64,000 nt of DNA from Pelobacter seleniigenes DSM 18267 (GCF_000711225.1 NZ_JOMG01000004.1:434001-498000); one strand, 5' to 3'. Counted from the first letter of the stretch, positions 1 to 9,311 are shown. The notes: generated by a model from the letters alone, not told the origin. Made by a program: numbers and translations.

Positions 1-1047
1 CTCAACCGCGAACTGGTCAAGCGGGGAATTGACAGCGTCGTCATGAGTGCAGGAGGAAAGCTGGCAGGAACAATTGAAAAAGATGGCGGTCGGCATATCA
101 TCTTTGATCTGTGCAGCAAAAATCCACTGACCGCAATGACTCGAGTGCGGCGACTGCGCGAAATCCTGAACTCTGTTCAGCCCGATATCCTCCATGCCCG
201 CAGTCGCGTACCGGCCTGGCTAACGGTCTTTGCCAACCGCAAGCTGCAGATTCCTTTTGTTACGACAGTCCATGGTTACAACAGCGTCAATGCCTATAGC
301 CGGGTCATGACTTACGGGGATATGGTAATCTGCGTCAGTACCGGAATAAAAGCCTATATTCAGCAACACTATTCAATTTCCGATGACAAAATGACAGTGA
401 TTCATCGCGGCGTTGATCCGGAGCTATTCAATCCTTCCAGGGTGAACATGTCGTGGTTGGAATTGTTTCAGAAAGAGCATTGTCTTAGCAACAAGTATAT
501 CGTAACCTCGGTCGGCCGAATCACGGAGCTAAAGGATTACGAAACCTTTATCCACGCGGTAAAAGATGCTGCTGAGGCAATCCCCAATATTTGCGGGTTG
601 ATTGTCGGTGGGGTTCGGCACGACAAACAAGCCTATTTCGAGCGGCTAAAGAAACTAGTTGCCGAGCTGGGTGCTGAGGAGCAGATTGTTTTTGCCGGCA
701 GCCAGAGCGAGATAGCGGCTATTTATGCGCTGAGTAATGCGCTGGTTTCGTGCTCCAAAAAGCCAGAAAGCTTCGGGCGCACCCTGATTGAAGCCATGGC
801 TATGAACACTCCGGTTATTGCTACCCGGCACGGCGGTGCGCTGGATATCATCGAAGAAGGAAAAAATGGTTTCCTGTTCGAACCGGGCAATGTGGCCGAG
901 TTGGCCGAAGCGCTGAAGCGACAGAAAGAGTTGCCCAGCGATGGTTTACGGGAATATGTCCTCAGCCGTTTTTCGCTGGCACAGATGGTTGAGAAAACGG
1001 TCGCAGTCTATGTCCAGTTGTTAAAAAAAATATCTTCGGAGCGGTAA
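1..1047 (+). CDS. GT4 family glycosyltransferase, 5' end outside window
   Basis: The reading frame is open from base 1 and has no start inside the window; the first in-frame ATG (base 43) lies within the fold, so the true start is upstream. The product is a GT-B fold glycosyltransferase that would move a sugar from a nucleotide-sugar donor to a glycan, probably LPS core or O-chain. The C-terminal donor-binding half is clear: VTSVGRITELKDY opens it, and PESFGRTLIEAMA carries the E-x7-E signature of GT4 enzymes, followed by TPVIATRHGG. No membrane segment is seen, so a cytoplasmic or peripheral enzyme is expected. It heads a same-strand run of surface-glycan genes. The donor and acceptor cannot be told from sequence. 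Confidence 0.9.
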   Translation, partial: LNRELVKRGIDSVVMSAGGKLAGTIEKDGGRHIIFDLCSKNPLTAMTRVRRLREILNSVQPDILHARSRVPAWLTVFANRKLQIPFVTTVHGYNSVNAYSRVMTYGDMVICVSTGIKAYIQQHYSISDDKMTVIHRGVDPELFNPSRVNMSWLELFQKEHCLSNKYIVTSVGRITELKDYETFIHAVKDAAEAIPNICGLIVGGVRHDKQAYFERLKKLVAELGAEEQIVFAGSQSEIAAIYALSNALVSCSKKPESFGRTLIEAMAMNTPVIATRHGGALDIIEEGKNGFLFEPGNVAELAEALKRQKELPSDGLREYVLSRFSLAQMVEKTVAVYVQLLKKISSER

Positions 1048-1075
1048 GCCCAGAAAGATTTATCAGGTATCAAAT

Positions 1076-1837
1076 ATGGCTGAGCAATCTGTCAAAAATG
1101 TCATCTGCATGAAATGGGGATCCCTGTATGGTGCGGATTACGTCAATCTTTTATATGCAATGGTGCGCAGGAACCTCGCTGGGCCACTGAGGTTTGTTTG
1201 CCTGACGGATAATTCAGCCGGTATTCGGCCCGAAGTTGAGTGCTTTTCCTGTCCTGAAGTCGATATCCCCGCCCCCTATAATTTGAAAGGATGGCGCAAA
1301 CTGAGTACCTATGCGCCTTCGTCTGACCTGTTCGGTTTGGAAGGTGACTGGCTGTTTCTGGACCTTGATGTTGTGATCACCGGCCGCCTGGATGAGTTTT
1401 TCAGTTATCAGCCGGAGAAAACCTTTGTGGTTATGCAGAATTGGAGCCAGCCGGGTCGCGGCATAGGGAATACCTCAGTCTACCGTTTCCGGGTTGGAGA
1501 ACATCATTACCTGCTTGACAACCTGATTCGGAATCATCAGGAGATCCTGACGTCTTATCCCAATTCCCAAACCTATATCAGTCGCTCGGTAAAAGAACTC
1601 AGTTTCTGGCCGGATGACTGGTGTGTACTGTTCAAGGTGCAATGTGTCCCTGCCTGGCCGCAACGGTTCTGGAAGGAGCCGGTACTGCCGCCCCATGCCC
1701 GCGTGGTTGCGTTTCCCGGTGTGCCCAATCCGCATCAAGCGGTCAATGGTGAATGGCCGGTCAAAAAGGCGTATAAGCGTCTTTATAAAACTATTCGGCC
1801 GGTGCGTTGGATTAAGCATTACCGGAAGGATACATAA
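1076..1837 (+). CDS. GT-A type glycosyltransferase of the KWG/YVN paralog family
   Basis: This is a 253-residue protein beginning 28 bases after the preceding gene. Its N-terminus has the pattern KWGSLYGADYVN, followed near residue 96 by FLDLDVV, a DxD-type motif expected to bind metal and nucleotide-sugar in GT-A enzymes. A late FPGVPNPHQA segment is shared with two other proteins in this window: the N-terminal half of the gene at 1967-3538 and the minus-strand gene at 9351-10160. The overall look (single domain, no signal peptide, DLD motif, context) supports a role in LPS or capsule assembly. The specific sugar is unknown. Family assignment is by motif and context only. Confidence 0.8.
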   Translation: MAEQSVKNVICMKWGSLYGADYVNLLYAMVRRNLAGPLRFVCLTDNSAGIRPEVECFSCPEVDIPAPYNLKGWRKLSTYAPSSDLFGLEGDWLFLDLDVVITGRLDEFFSYQPEKTFVVMQNWSQPGRGIGNTSVYRFRVGEHHYLLDNLIRNHQEILTSYPNSQTYISRSVKELSFWPDDWCVLFKVQCVPAWPQRFWKEPVLPPHARVVAFPGVPNPHQAVNGEWPVKKAYKRLYKTIRPVRWIKHYRKDT

Positions 1838-1966
1838 ATAAAATTTTTATGTTTTAGCTACAAAGAGTATCTTGCCTATGCCGCATGCAGGATAGGAATA
1901 GATAAGTCTGAATCCTCAACGAAATGATCGAAGAAGTCTCTGTCGTTGTGGAAAGTGGGTATATGA

Positions 1967-3538
1967 ATGAACTCATCAAAAAAGAACACCCCCAAACTGA
2001 ATATCCTCTGTTATCGCTGGGGAACAAAATATGGTGTTGAGTATGTGAATACGCTTTTTGCGATGGTGCGGAGGCATCTCTCTATAGAGCATACTTTTCA
2101 TTGCATTACTGACTGTACTGAGGGGCTTCAGGATGGGATTGTCGCTCATCTTCTGCCTGTCACCGGAGTTACCGGAATATGGCAAAAGCTCATGACCTTT
2201 CAAGACAATTTTCTTGGTTTACAAGGTCAATGGGTTGTCAGTCTGGATCTAGATATTGTTGTTGTGGGGAGCCTGGATTTCCTTGTCGAGCAGCCAGAAC
2301 ACGATTTTTTGATAGCACGGAACTGGAGTAAAGATGCCAAAGCAGGAACCGGAGCCAGAGGGAGTGGCTCGGTATATCGATTAAAAGTCGGCTCACATGC
2401 CTTCATCTGGGAAAAACTGATCAAGAATTTTGACGGTGCGGTTAATCGTTATCACGGTAAAAATAGAGACGTTGGTGAACAGAATTGGTTGAATGCCCAC
2501 ATTGAAAAATTTCACTATTTTAGCGAAGGAAAGGTCGTTTCTTTTAAACGCCACTGCCACGCTAAAGGTCATAAGTTTTTGGGGATCAATACTGCTAAAA
2601 TAGGCAAAGCGGTCCCTCCGGTTGAGGCTGCAGTGGTGTCGTTTCATGGAGATCCGTTGCCGCCAGATGTCATGTACTCACACTATGGGGTTTGGCGACA
2701 TGCTCCATTTGTCAAACAGAACTGGCGCCCCTCCAGGAATGAGTTGTTGCATTTTGGCATTGTCATTCCAACATATAACCGTCCGGATGACCTCAGGGAG
2801 GCTCTGGAGTCATTGTTGGCACAAAGTTATCCTCATTGGGTTGCGGTCATTGTCAATGATGCATCAACGGCTGATTATTCTGGTATTGAAAAAAGCTATA
2901 CAGATGACCGATTCATCTTTATCAGTAAAGATCACAATGGGGGAATTAATGCTGCCAGAAATGTCGGTATTGACTACCTGACGGGACGAGGAATCGATTT
3001 TGTATCTTTTTTGGATGACGATGATATCTTTGCTCCTGACTTTTTGGAAAATTCAATTTCGGTCATCAGGCAACATCCTGAATACGACTGGTTTATGTCC
3101 AATAATTACGGGGAGCGAAAGACATCACAACGCGACATTGAAAGTATAAAAGTGATCGATTGGATTGATGATTACATTTACGGGAAATTGCGAGGCGATA
3201 AGGCTCACTTGTTCGCTATGCCACTGCTAAGCGGCATTCGTCTGGATGAGCGTTTTCGCGCATCCAATAGATGGCGTTTTTTTATCGATTTGAATGAGAG
3301 AACTCCGATACTGGCATACCCCAATGCTTCTATTCGCAAGCGTTATCAGGACGGTGGAATTACCAAAGGAGTAAAGGGCAAGTACAAGGGCCCAAAAACA
3401 ATGCTTGAAATTCGATCCCGCTTTGAGAAACATGCTTATGTTATTAGTCGTCGGCCATTTACTTTTTCCGCGTATAAATATCTCTTACTGGAGTTGCTGA
3501 AAACTCCTAAGCGCTTGGTGATGCTTTTTATGCAATAG
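1967..3538 (+). CDS. Two-domain glycosyltransferase: KWG/YVN domain fused to GT2 domain
   Basis: This 523-residue protein has two transferase domains. Residues about 1-250 match the paralog family seen at 1076-1837 (YRWGTKYGVEYVN, then SLDLDIVVVG and a late SFHGDPLPPD). Residues about 262-523 form a GT2 domain: FGIVIPTYNRPDDL is the usual first beta strand and FLDDDDIF near residue 350 is the metal-binding DxD site. Such fusions suggest two consecutive sugar additions by one polypeptide, which is inference. An out-of-frame ATG four bases upstream (1963) is not used; the ATG at 1967 matches the frame. The 129-base gap before it contains no other gene. It lies in the same orientation as its neighbours and may be co-transcribed. 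Confidence 0.85.
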   Translation: MNSSKKNTPKLNILCYRWGTKYGVEYVNTLFAMVRRHLSIEHTFHCITDCTEGLQDGIVAHLLPVTGVTGIWQKLMTFQDNFLGLQGQWVVSLDLDIVVVGSLDFLVEQPEHDFLIARNWSKDAKAGTGARGSGSVYRLKVGSHAFIWEKLIKNFDGAVNRYHGKNRDVGEQNWLNAHIEKFHYFSEGKVVSFKRHCHAKGHKFLGINTAKIGKAVPPVEAAVVSFHGDPLPPDVMYSHYGVWRHAPFVKQNWRPSRNELLHFGIVIPTYNRPDDLREALESLLAQSYPHWVAVIVNDASTADYSGIEKSYTDDRFIFISKDHNGGINAARNVGIDYLTGRGIDFVSFLDDDDIFAPDFLENSISVIRQHPEYDWFMSNNYGERKTSQRDIESIKVIDWIDDYIYGKLRGDKAHLFAMPLLSGIRLDERFRASNRWRFFIDLNERTPILAYPNASIRKRYQDGGITKGVKGKYKGPKTMLEIRSRFEKHAYVISRRPFTFSAYKYLLLELLKTPKRLVMLFMQ

Positions 3539-3590
3539 AAAGGCCGTTATCTTTCTTCGGTAATAGCCGGTATTTTTGGGATGAATCATT

Positions 3591-4682
3591 ATGAAAAATA
3601 AAATTAAAGTAGTGCAGGCTTTATTAACTTTAGGTGAGGGGGGAGCTCAAACTTATTTTGAAAAAATGGTTTACGCTTTCCAGGACGATCCCGAAATAGA
3701 TCAGCGTGTAATAACTGTATCATTATCAAACCGTTTGAAACGATTTGATAATGCGGGAATCAACTATCTCGCGACAGGAAACTTCCGTTCAGATAAAGCG
3801 CCTCATCGTTTTGTCCAGTCACTGTTTGCCAAATATAATGATCGGCGGAGAATTAAACGCTATCTTGATGATTTCCAGCCAGAGGTTATTGTGAGTTATC
3901 ACAATACTGCACCAGAAATTATTCACTATCCTTCAGCAGTCCATATCGCAAGGATGGGGCACGGAAACTCGAAGAGAACCTATGCGAATTGTGATTTTAT
4001 TGTTGTGAATCAGCCAACACTGCGGCATCAGATTCTAGCCAAGGGCTGGTCCAAACAACGTATTGAGGTGATTTCAAATTTTGCGGAATTTCCGGAGGCA
4101 TTACAATCTTCAGGGGATATGCCCGAGTTACCATCTGGAGCCAGAGTCTTGCTGACTCTTGGCCGTCTTCATCCCGCCAAAGCGCAGGATACTCTGATCG
4201 AGGCGATGGCGCTCTTACCGGAAAATACCTGCTTGTTGATTGCCGGGGCCGGGCGGTTGGAAAAACAACTTAAATTGTTGGTGGAATCTCTGAATCTGTC
4301 GCAAAGAGTATTTTTTCTCGGATTGCGGCGTGACGTACCTGCTTTGCTACAAATGGCCGATGTCGTATTACTACCTAGCCGTTACGAGCCCTTGGGCAAT
4401 GTGATTTTAGAAGCATGGCAAGCCCGTAAACCGATAATCGCCGCCAATAGCGATGGTCCACGTTGGTTGATAGAGAATGGAAAAAACGGACTTTTATTCA
4501 ATATAGATGAAGTGAAGTCCTGTGCAGATCAGATTAAGTATCTACTGGATATGCCTAACTCTCAGTTGCAGGAGATGCTGGACGCTGGTTCAGAAAAGTT
4601 GCAGGAGTATTTCTCTAAAGAAGTGATTGTTGGGCAATACAAAGCTCTTTTTAGAAAACTTATAAATTCTCGTCTTAAATAA
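3591..4682 (+). CDS. GT4 family glycosyltransferase
   Basis: This is a 363-residue GT-B enzyme. The N-terminus VVQALLTLGEGGAQTYF is typical of the acceptor-binding half of GT4 enzymes (the GGAQ/GGAE turn). The C-terminal half has LLTLGRLHPAKAQDTLI and then PSRYEPLGNVILEAWQA, where the E-x7-E pair expected to contact the donor sugar nucleotide is present, followed by KPIIAANSDGP. No signal peptide or membrane span is visible. It lies 52 bases after the fused transferase and 18 bases before the next gene, so it is probably in the same transcript. It probably adds a hexose or heptose to the LPS or capsule; the linkage is not predictable. Confidence 0.9.
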   Translation: MKNKIKVVQALLTLGEGGAQTYFEKMVYAFQDDPEIDQRVITVSLSNRLKRFDNAGINYLATGNFRSDKAPHRFVQSLFAKYNDRRRIKRYLDDFQPEVIVSYHNTAPEIIHYPSAVHIARMGHGNSKRTYANCDFIVVNQPTLRHQILAKGWSKQRIEVISNFAEFPEALQSSGDMPELPSGARVLLTLGRLHPAKAQDTLIEAMALLPENTCLLIAGAGRLEKQLKLLVESLNLSQRVFFLGLRRDVPALLQMADVVLLPSRYEPLGNVILEAWQARKPIIAANSDGPRWLIENGKNGLLFNIDEVKSCADQIKYLLDMPNSQLQEMLDAGSEKLQEYFSKEVIVGQYKALFRKLINSRLK

Positions 4683-4700
4683 AAAAATGATTGGAAAATT

Positions 4701-5939
4701 ATGAATATTCTTCTATTGCGGCCTCTGATTACAATTCGTAATCACAATAGTTTTAAAGAACGCCTGAATGGAAAGAAGAAGCCTGAGAGTCTAAAAAAGA
4801 TTTTTTTAAAGTCAATAAAAAATATTTCTCTTATAGAAATAAATACTAGAGCTGTAGTATTTTCTGGAAAGGGTAATGGTCCTGCGTTTAAACGAGAAAG
4901 AGAATATCTTCATTCAATCCTTCCCGAGGTAGTTTTTTGCTCTACTCAATCTAAGAAAAATTTTTTTAAACGAAGCCTGCTAACCCTATCATTACTTGTC
5001 TACATTCTTCCTCTCTTACCAAGATTACTTCGGTTGTTAAAATCTTTTCGTAATAATAAAAGGATAACTGATTTAGATCGAGGGAAGTTTTTTTTATTTC
5101 TTATCGATTTCCTTGCCTATCAGTATTTTTTTACGATAAAAGGGGTAAAGCCAAAAGGAGTTATAGCGCATGCCCTGCTTTCTCCTAGAGGGTTATCTCT
5201 TATTACTGCTGCCATAAAGGAGCGCATTCCCAGTATATTTATTCTTCATGGCGCATGTACTCCCTTTACCCCCGATATTTCCTATCCGACATTTCCTGTT
5301 GATCTGCATCTGTTGAAAAGCCAGGCTAGTTATGATCGTATCGGTATTGAAGCCGATTTAGCAAAACGCATTGTTTTTTATGGTTTGCCTGGGAATGAGG
5401 CCCCACTTCGCTCACCGCCTAAGACTATTAATAGATTTGGGATCTGTCTGCCCTATGCAGTTGTTTTGCGGGATTTGAATAGCCTGTTGGATCATGTCTG
5501 GGAGACATTCTCTCCAGGAAACATTGTGATCCGTTTTCATCCACGTGATCCACTCGGTAAAACATATCGGAGAGAGAATGTTCAGATCTCCCCAAAGGGT
5601 GAGACAATTCAGGGCTTTGCTGAGTCTTGTGATTTGATCATTGCTGGAAATACCTCTGCTATTCTCGATATTTTGAAGATAGGTTGTCCGGTTATTTATG
5701 TCGCAAATCTTGATTCCTTTGGCTGGGATGTCTATGGTTTTGTGAAGGTCGGGCTCGTTCCTGGCTTTTCTGCATTTGAAAATATAACTTTAAGAGAACT
5801 GGGCATAGTATATCTTGATAATGAATGGCAGAACAAAATGATTTATTTTGATTCGAGTTATGGGAAAAGTAGGCAGGCTATAAATGATGGAGTTAAATCT
5901 GAAATTCTTTCGCTAATTGCTAAACAACCTTGCGATTGA
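4701..5939 (+). CDS. Putative capsule/teichoic-type GT-B transferase, AT-rich
   Basis: This is a 412-residue protein without a strong family signature. A central strand reads GVIAHALLSPRG and FILHGACTPF, and the C-terminal half contains IRFHPRDP followed by AGNTSAILDILKIGCPVIYV. That pair (HPRD, then G-N/S-T/S-x-L..G.PVI) is the arrangement seen in GT-B enzymes such as CDP-glycerol glycerophosphotransferases and polysialyl/capsule transferases, so a glycan polymerising or decorating role is inferred. A hydrophobic, lysine-rich stretch near residues 85-110 could help membrane contact. Base composition turns AT-rich here compared with the genes before base 3,500. A decayed transposase follows immediately downstream. 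Confidence 0.65.
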   Translation: MNILLLRPLITIRNHNSFKERLNGKKKPESLKKIFLKSIKNISLIEINTRAVVFSGKGNGPAFKREREYLHSILPEVVFCSTQSKKNFFKRSLLTLSLLVYILPLLPRLLRLLKSFRNNKRITDLDRGKFFLFLIDFLAYQYFFTIKGVKPKGVIAHALLSPRGLSLITAAIKERIPSIFILHGACTPFTPDISYPTFPVDLHLLKSQASYDRIGIEADLAKRIVFYGLPGNEAPLRSPPKTINRFGICLPYAVVLRDLNSLLDHVWETFSPGNIVIRFHPRDPLGKTYRRENVQISPKGETIQGFAESCDLIIAGNTSAILDILKIGCPVIYVANLDSFGWDVYGFVKVGLVPGFSAFENITLRELGIVYLDNEWQNKMIYFDSSYGKSRQAINDGVKSEILSLIAKQPCD

Positions 5940-5975
5940 TTTTTTGCCCTGTTTAGATTTTTTCTGAAAAATACC

Positions 5976-6509
5976 CTAGATACAAAAGTGATGCCCCTTG
6001 TTCTCTTCCAGCCAAGCTTTGACGAGCTTACTGTGATGAACCCACAGGTTGTCCAGAATCAGAAACACTTTGCGTTCAATGGCCTTGATCCTTGACCAGC
6101 CGGGATATAAATTTGATCAGCACCTTGGCGGTCATACAGCATGAGCCGTACCTTGCTACGATTGGTGGTTGACGAGATCATATTGATTCGGCTCTTGGCG
6201 GTCTTGGTTCGCAGCGCCGGGGTTTTCCTTTGGGAGCAAAGCCTCTGCATGGTAAGTATCGTTCTGGATTTCGATTTCCTAATCACCATGGTGGCGGCCG
6301 CACTGCCCTGGCTTGATGGCCTCAAGGCCTTCCCGTTCGTACTTTTTGCAGATGGTAGTGATATGGCTTTGGCTGAGATCGACGATTTCGGAAATGGACT
6401 TGCTGTCCAGACTTTATTCGCGTAAACGAACGACCTGCTTATGAAGTTTGTGCTGCGCCTGTTGGCTGAGTTTTCTGGCGTTGAAGTTATTCGACGTCTT
6501 AGTAACACA
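5976..6509 (-). pseudogene. Decayed IS630-family transposase
   Basis: Fragments of an IS630-type transposase can be read on the minus strand across several frames. The N-terminal part reads ARKLSQQAQHKLHKQVVRLRE and then hits a stop near 6419. It continues SEIVDLSQSHITTICKKY and GLEAIKPGQCGR, the helix-turn-helix region. A stop follows. The next recognisable segment is QNDTYHAEA and PKGK-like sequence, so roughly 100 or more residues, including the first catalytic aspartate region, are missing. After further frame changes come RINMISSTTNRSKVRLMLYD, LIKFISRLVKDQ and KVFLILDNLWVHHSK, the DxxxxHH catalytic block, ending in a stop near 5976. No terminal inverted repeats or TA duplication were identified. 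It is not functional. Confidence 0.85.
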
Positions 6510-6631
6510 TTATAAAGAAAAATCGATTATTCATTCAGCAGGGCAATCTGCTAGAAATCACAGGATATTCACGTAATCCAAATTTGTTATAGAGAAATAG
6601 CTCAAGGAATGGCTAAGGGAAATTTTCATAT

Positions 6632-8146
6632 ATGAAATTTTATAAAAAATTAAACAAGAAAGTCAAAAAGGTTTCTTGTCAGGTTTTCACTTTGAGGGGA
6701 CAATTGATAGATTGTTTTTTTATAGAATTTCAAAAATTTTTAAATATTTTTAAAAAAAAGAGGCCAAATTATTTTATTGTTTGTGGGTTTTCAGAAAGAG
6801 ATAAGCTTCATCTTGTAAAGATGATGAAAGAAATTTTTAAAGATGATAAAGATTATCTTTTTTTCTCTGGATCCTCTGCGTTAGAAACAAAGAGGATTTT
6901 AAATAAAAATATAATATCAAATTCTGAAATCGATATTATTGAGTTTGAAAAAATTTCAACTTTATTTGGTTCATCTCGTTGTCTTAAAATTATTTGTTTG
7001 GTCAGAGATCCTCGCGATTTAATATCCTCATTTCATCCATCAACACCTGGACAATTTTTCCAAGGATATGACTATCGGTTTTTTTTAAAGGATAATATTA
7101 AAAGCTATACTGATCCAGGGATATCGACTATTTATAATTGCATAAAATCAATTGAAAATAACAATGAAGCTATTATTAAAATTAAAAATGAAAATTTAAA
7201 CGAATCCCTGGAAAAAGAAATAACGAAGTTAGCTAATTTTATAGATTTTGATTTTTCTGGTGGTAGGGAGAAATTTGATGAAATATTTTCTGGTTTAGAT
7301 ATCCCTGAAGAGAAGTTTAAAAAACAGAAAATAGTCTCTGATGCACCGTCATGGGTACAAGATGAAAGGCTTATTCGTGTTGTTAGACAAATTAAATTAT
7401 GCGGTGCTATTGAAGCAATAGCTTGTTCTCTTGGTTATCTCTCTTTGGATGAGATTCTAGATGAATATGGGATAACTGTTCCTTCCTTAACTATTAACTA
7501 TGGCACGATCGTTTTATTTTATACTGATGATGATTTATATAAAAATGAAGCAGAGCGATGTATAAAATATATAGAAAAACTAGGTTTGAAATATGATGCA
7601 ACAGTGATTCCTAAGAAGAGTCAGTGGGTCGAAAATTGTGCTATGAAATCCAAGATCCTTTTAGATGCGAGAAAACGTTTAAGAGGGCCGATTCTCTACG
7701 TTGATGTAGATGCTGTGATCCATAAGGATCCGTGGCCGTATTTGTCCCAATATGAGGGTGATTTAGCTGTCTATTTTCATTCAAATGGGGAGCTGATGTC
7801 CGGAACGATTCTTATTAATGATACGCAAAAAGCAATGTGCCTGCTCGAAGAGTGGGTGGCCTCGCAGGATAGCAGTCCTTTGGAGTGGGACCAGAGAGTT
7901 TTGGAAGAATTAATATCTTCCTATGAAAAAAATGATAATTCAGGGACAAGGAAGATCAATATCCAAAGGCTTCCTCCTAGTTTTTGTTATGTTTTTGATA
8001 AATTGTACTCATCTTTTTATGGAGAAATATTTATTGAGCATCTTCAGGCAAGTAGACAGGTTAAACGTCCGCTAGGTTCCGGGTCTGTTCGTAGGGAAAA
8101 CAGAATTTTGGAGATCCATGAGAATGCCGGTAGTGATGGGAGTTGA
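6632..8146 (+). CDS. Sulfotransferase-like / nucleotide-diphospho-sugar transferase fusion
   Basis: This 504-residue, strongly AT-rich gene appears to encode two domains. Residues about 45-270 resemble a sulfotransferase: CLVRDPRDLISSFH matches the 3'-phosphate binding motif of PAPS-dependent enzymes. The usual N-terminal 5'-phosphosulfate loop (G-x-x-R/K-S-G-T-T) is not present; the aligned place reads VCGFSERDKLH. Residues about 285-490 look like a GT-A nucleotide-diphospho-sugar transferase: LYVDVDAVIHKDPWPYL supplies the DxD motif and SGTILINDT, EWDQRVLEEL and RLPPSFCYVFD follow in the expected order. The glycosyltransferase half is therefore likely active, while the sulfotransferase half may be degenerate or bind another ligand. 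It lies next to the transposase remnant. Confidence 0.7.
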   Translation: MKFYKKLNKKVKKVSCQVFTLRGQLIDCFFIEFQKFLNIFKKKRPNYFIVCGFSERDKLHLVKMMKEIFKDDKDYLFFSGSSALETKRILNKNIISNSEIDIIEFEKISTLFGSSRCLKIICLVRDPRDLISSFHPSTPGQFFQGYDYRFFLKDNIKSYTDPGISTIYNCIKSIENNNEAIIKIKNENLNESLEKEITKLANFIDFDFSGGREKFDEIFSGLDIPEEKFKKQKIVSDAPSWVQDERLIRVVRQIKLCGAIEAIACSLGYLSLDEILDEYGITVPSLTINYGTIVLFYTDDDLYKNEAERCIKYIEKLGLKYDATVIPKKSQWVENCAMKSKILLDARKRLRGPILYVDVDAVIHKDPWPYLSQYEGDLAVYFHSNGELMSGTILINDTQKAMCLLEEWVASQDSSPLEWDQRVLEELISSYEKNDNSGTRKINIQRLPPSFCYVFDKLYSSFYGEIFIEHLQASRQVKRPLGSGSVRRENRILEIHENAGSDGS

Positions 8147-8288
8147 TGCAAGAGGGGGGGCAATTTTCCTGAAATTACATCGTTCCTATTTAAGAGTTGA
8201 TTTTATGGCTCCGGAAGGATCTGCTTATTAAAAGCACTTTTTTTAAACTTCATTTGGAGCTAGAGCTGGTGGCCGCGGAAATATTTGT

Positions 8289-9311
8289 TTAAAGGCCATT
8301 AGAGACGCTCCAAGGGAGCCTGCTTAATAATTGTTTGGAGATACTATTCAATTCGAGCTGGTCCAAAAGGGCATATTGATTCACGCCTAATTCTAACGCC
8401 CCCAAATTGTAAGATTGGGTCTGTGTAATTCGTTTATTTCTTTCAAGTCGTTCAAAATACATAACGGAGAAGTCCTCTGGCTGTGCATGAATCCGCTTTG
8501 GTTGAATCGCTACAACCGGTTTGCCTGATGAAACTGCTTCCGTTACCATTGTTACACTGTCCTGGGTTACAAAGAGCAACTCTGCGCGAGCCATAAAAAT
8601 ATAAAGTTCTCTGCGTGGTTGCTCTGCCCACCAGATGGCATCCTCGAGAATTTCCGGTTTGATGTGTTTTTTTAATAATTTTTCTGTTTCTGCACCAGTC
8701 CGGCGAGAAGTTGTCAGCAGCCAGCGGATATTTTTTTTAATTGCGAGCTCGTTCATGCCTTGCGCAATTGCGACCCAGTCATTTTCACTAAAACGCCGGC
8801 TGCGTGATGCCCCACCTATAATCATACACCAAAGCCCTTTTTCCGTGGTCCCCTTCTGGGCGATCAGGTCCGGTGTGACAGGAGTGGGGATAAGTTCTAT
8901 CTCGATAGAATTATCGCAGGCTTCTTTTGGAGCGGGGCTTATAACAGTATGAAACCAACTAGCCGGATAGGGTTTACGCTCTCCAATAAAAATATACGGC
9001 ACCTTATAGCGTTCTGCCAACGTCTTACCGACAAACACACTTTTACCACCACTTGACACGATTAAGTCTGGCAGCGGGGCATCTGAAGGGATTTTTATAT
9101 CAGCAATTCGGTGTAGGAGAAAATCGTTAAGCGGCCGACCATGCGGTCCCATAAGCCAGCGTATGATCGGACGGACCCAGCCGCGTAGCGTAGCTCTGCC
9201 TGTTATGGTTATGGTTTGCAGTGGTACGAGGATATCAAGGGCACAAGCTAAACCAATGGATTGACTGACATGCCCAGGGCTACCTTCACTAACGATCCAG
9301 ACTGTTTTCAT
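8289..9311 (-). CDS. ELM1/DUF1022 family protein
   Basis: This 340-residue protein begins with VWIVSEGSPGHVSQSIGLA and continues with LIVSSGGKSVFVGKTLA and FIGERKPYP. The C-terminal half has MIIGGASRSRRFS, LLTTSRRTG and FVTQDSVTMVTEAVSSGKPVV. This order is that of the bacterial ELM1 (Mito_fiss_Elm1, DUF1022) family, which has a GT-B-like fold. Bacterial members often lie among LPS or capsule genes and are suspected glycosyltransferases, but no reaction is established. The gene faces the plus-strand glycan cluster and follows, 39 bases downstream, another minus-strand transferase, with which it likely forms a two-gene transcript. Confidence 0.8.
   Translation of the reverse strand: MKTVWIVSEGSPGHVSQSIGLACALDILVPLQTITITGRATLRGWVRPIIRWLMGPHGRPLNDFLLHRIADIKIPSDAPLPDLIVSSGGKSVFVGKTLAERYKVPYIFIGERKPYPASWFHTVISPAPKEACDNSIEIELIPTPVTPDLIAQKGTTEKGLWCMIIGGASRSRRFSENDWVAIAQGMNELAIKKNIRWLLTTSRRTGAETEKLLKKHIKPEILEDAIWWAEQPRRELYIFMARAELLFVTQDSVTMVTEAVSSGKPVVAIQPKRIHAQPEDFSVMYFERLERNKRITQTQSYNLGALELGVNQYALLDQLELNSISKQLLSRLPWSVSNGL

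Noticed and set aside
6059-6508. 149-residue minus-strand frame in the transposase region
   Set aside because: It is one frame of a frameshifted IS630 pseudogene, not a separate gene; only its middle part matches the family.
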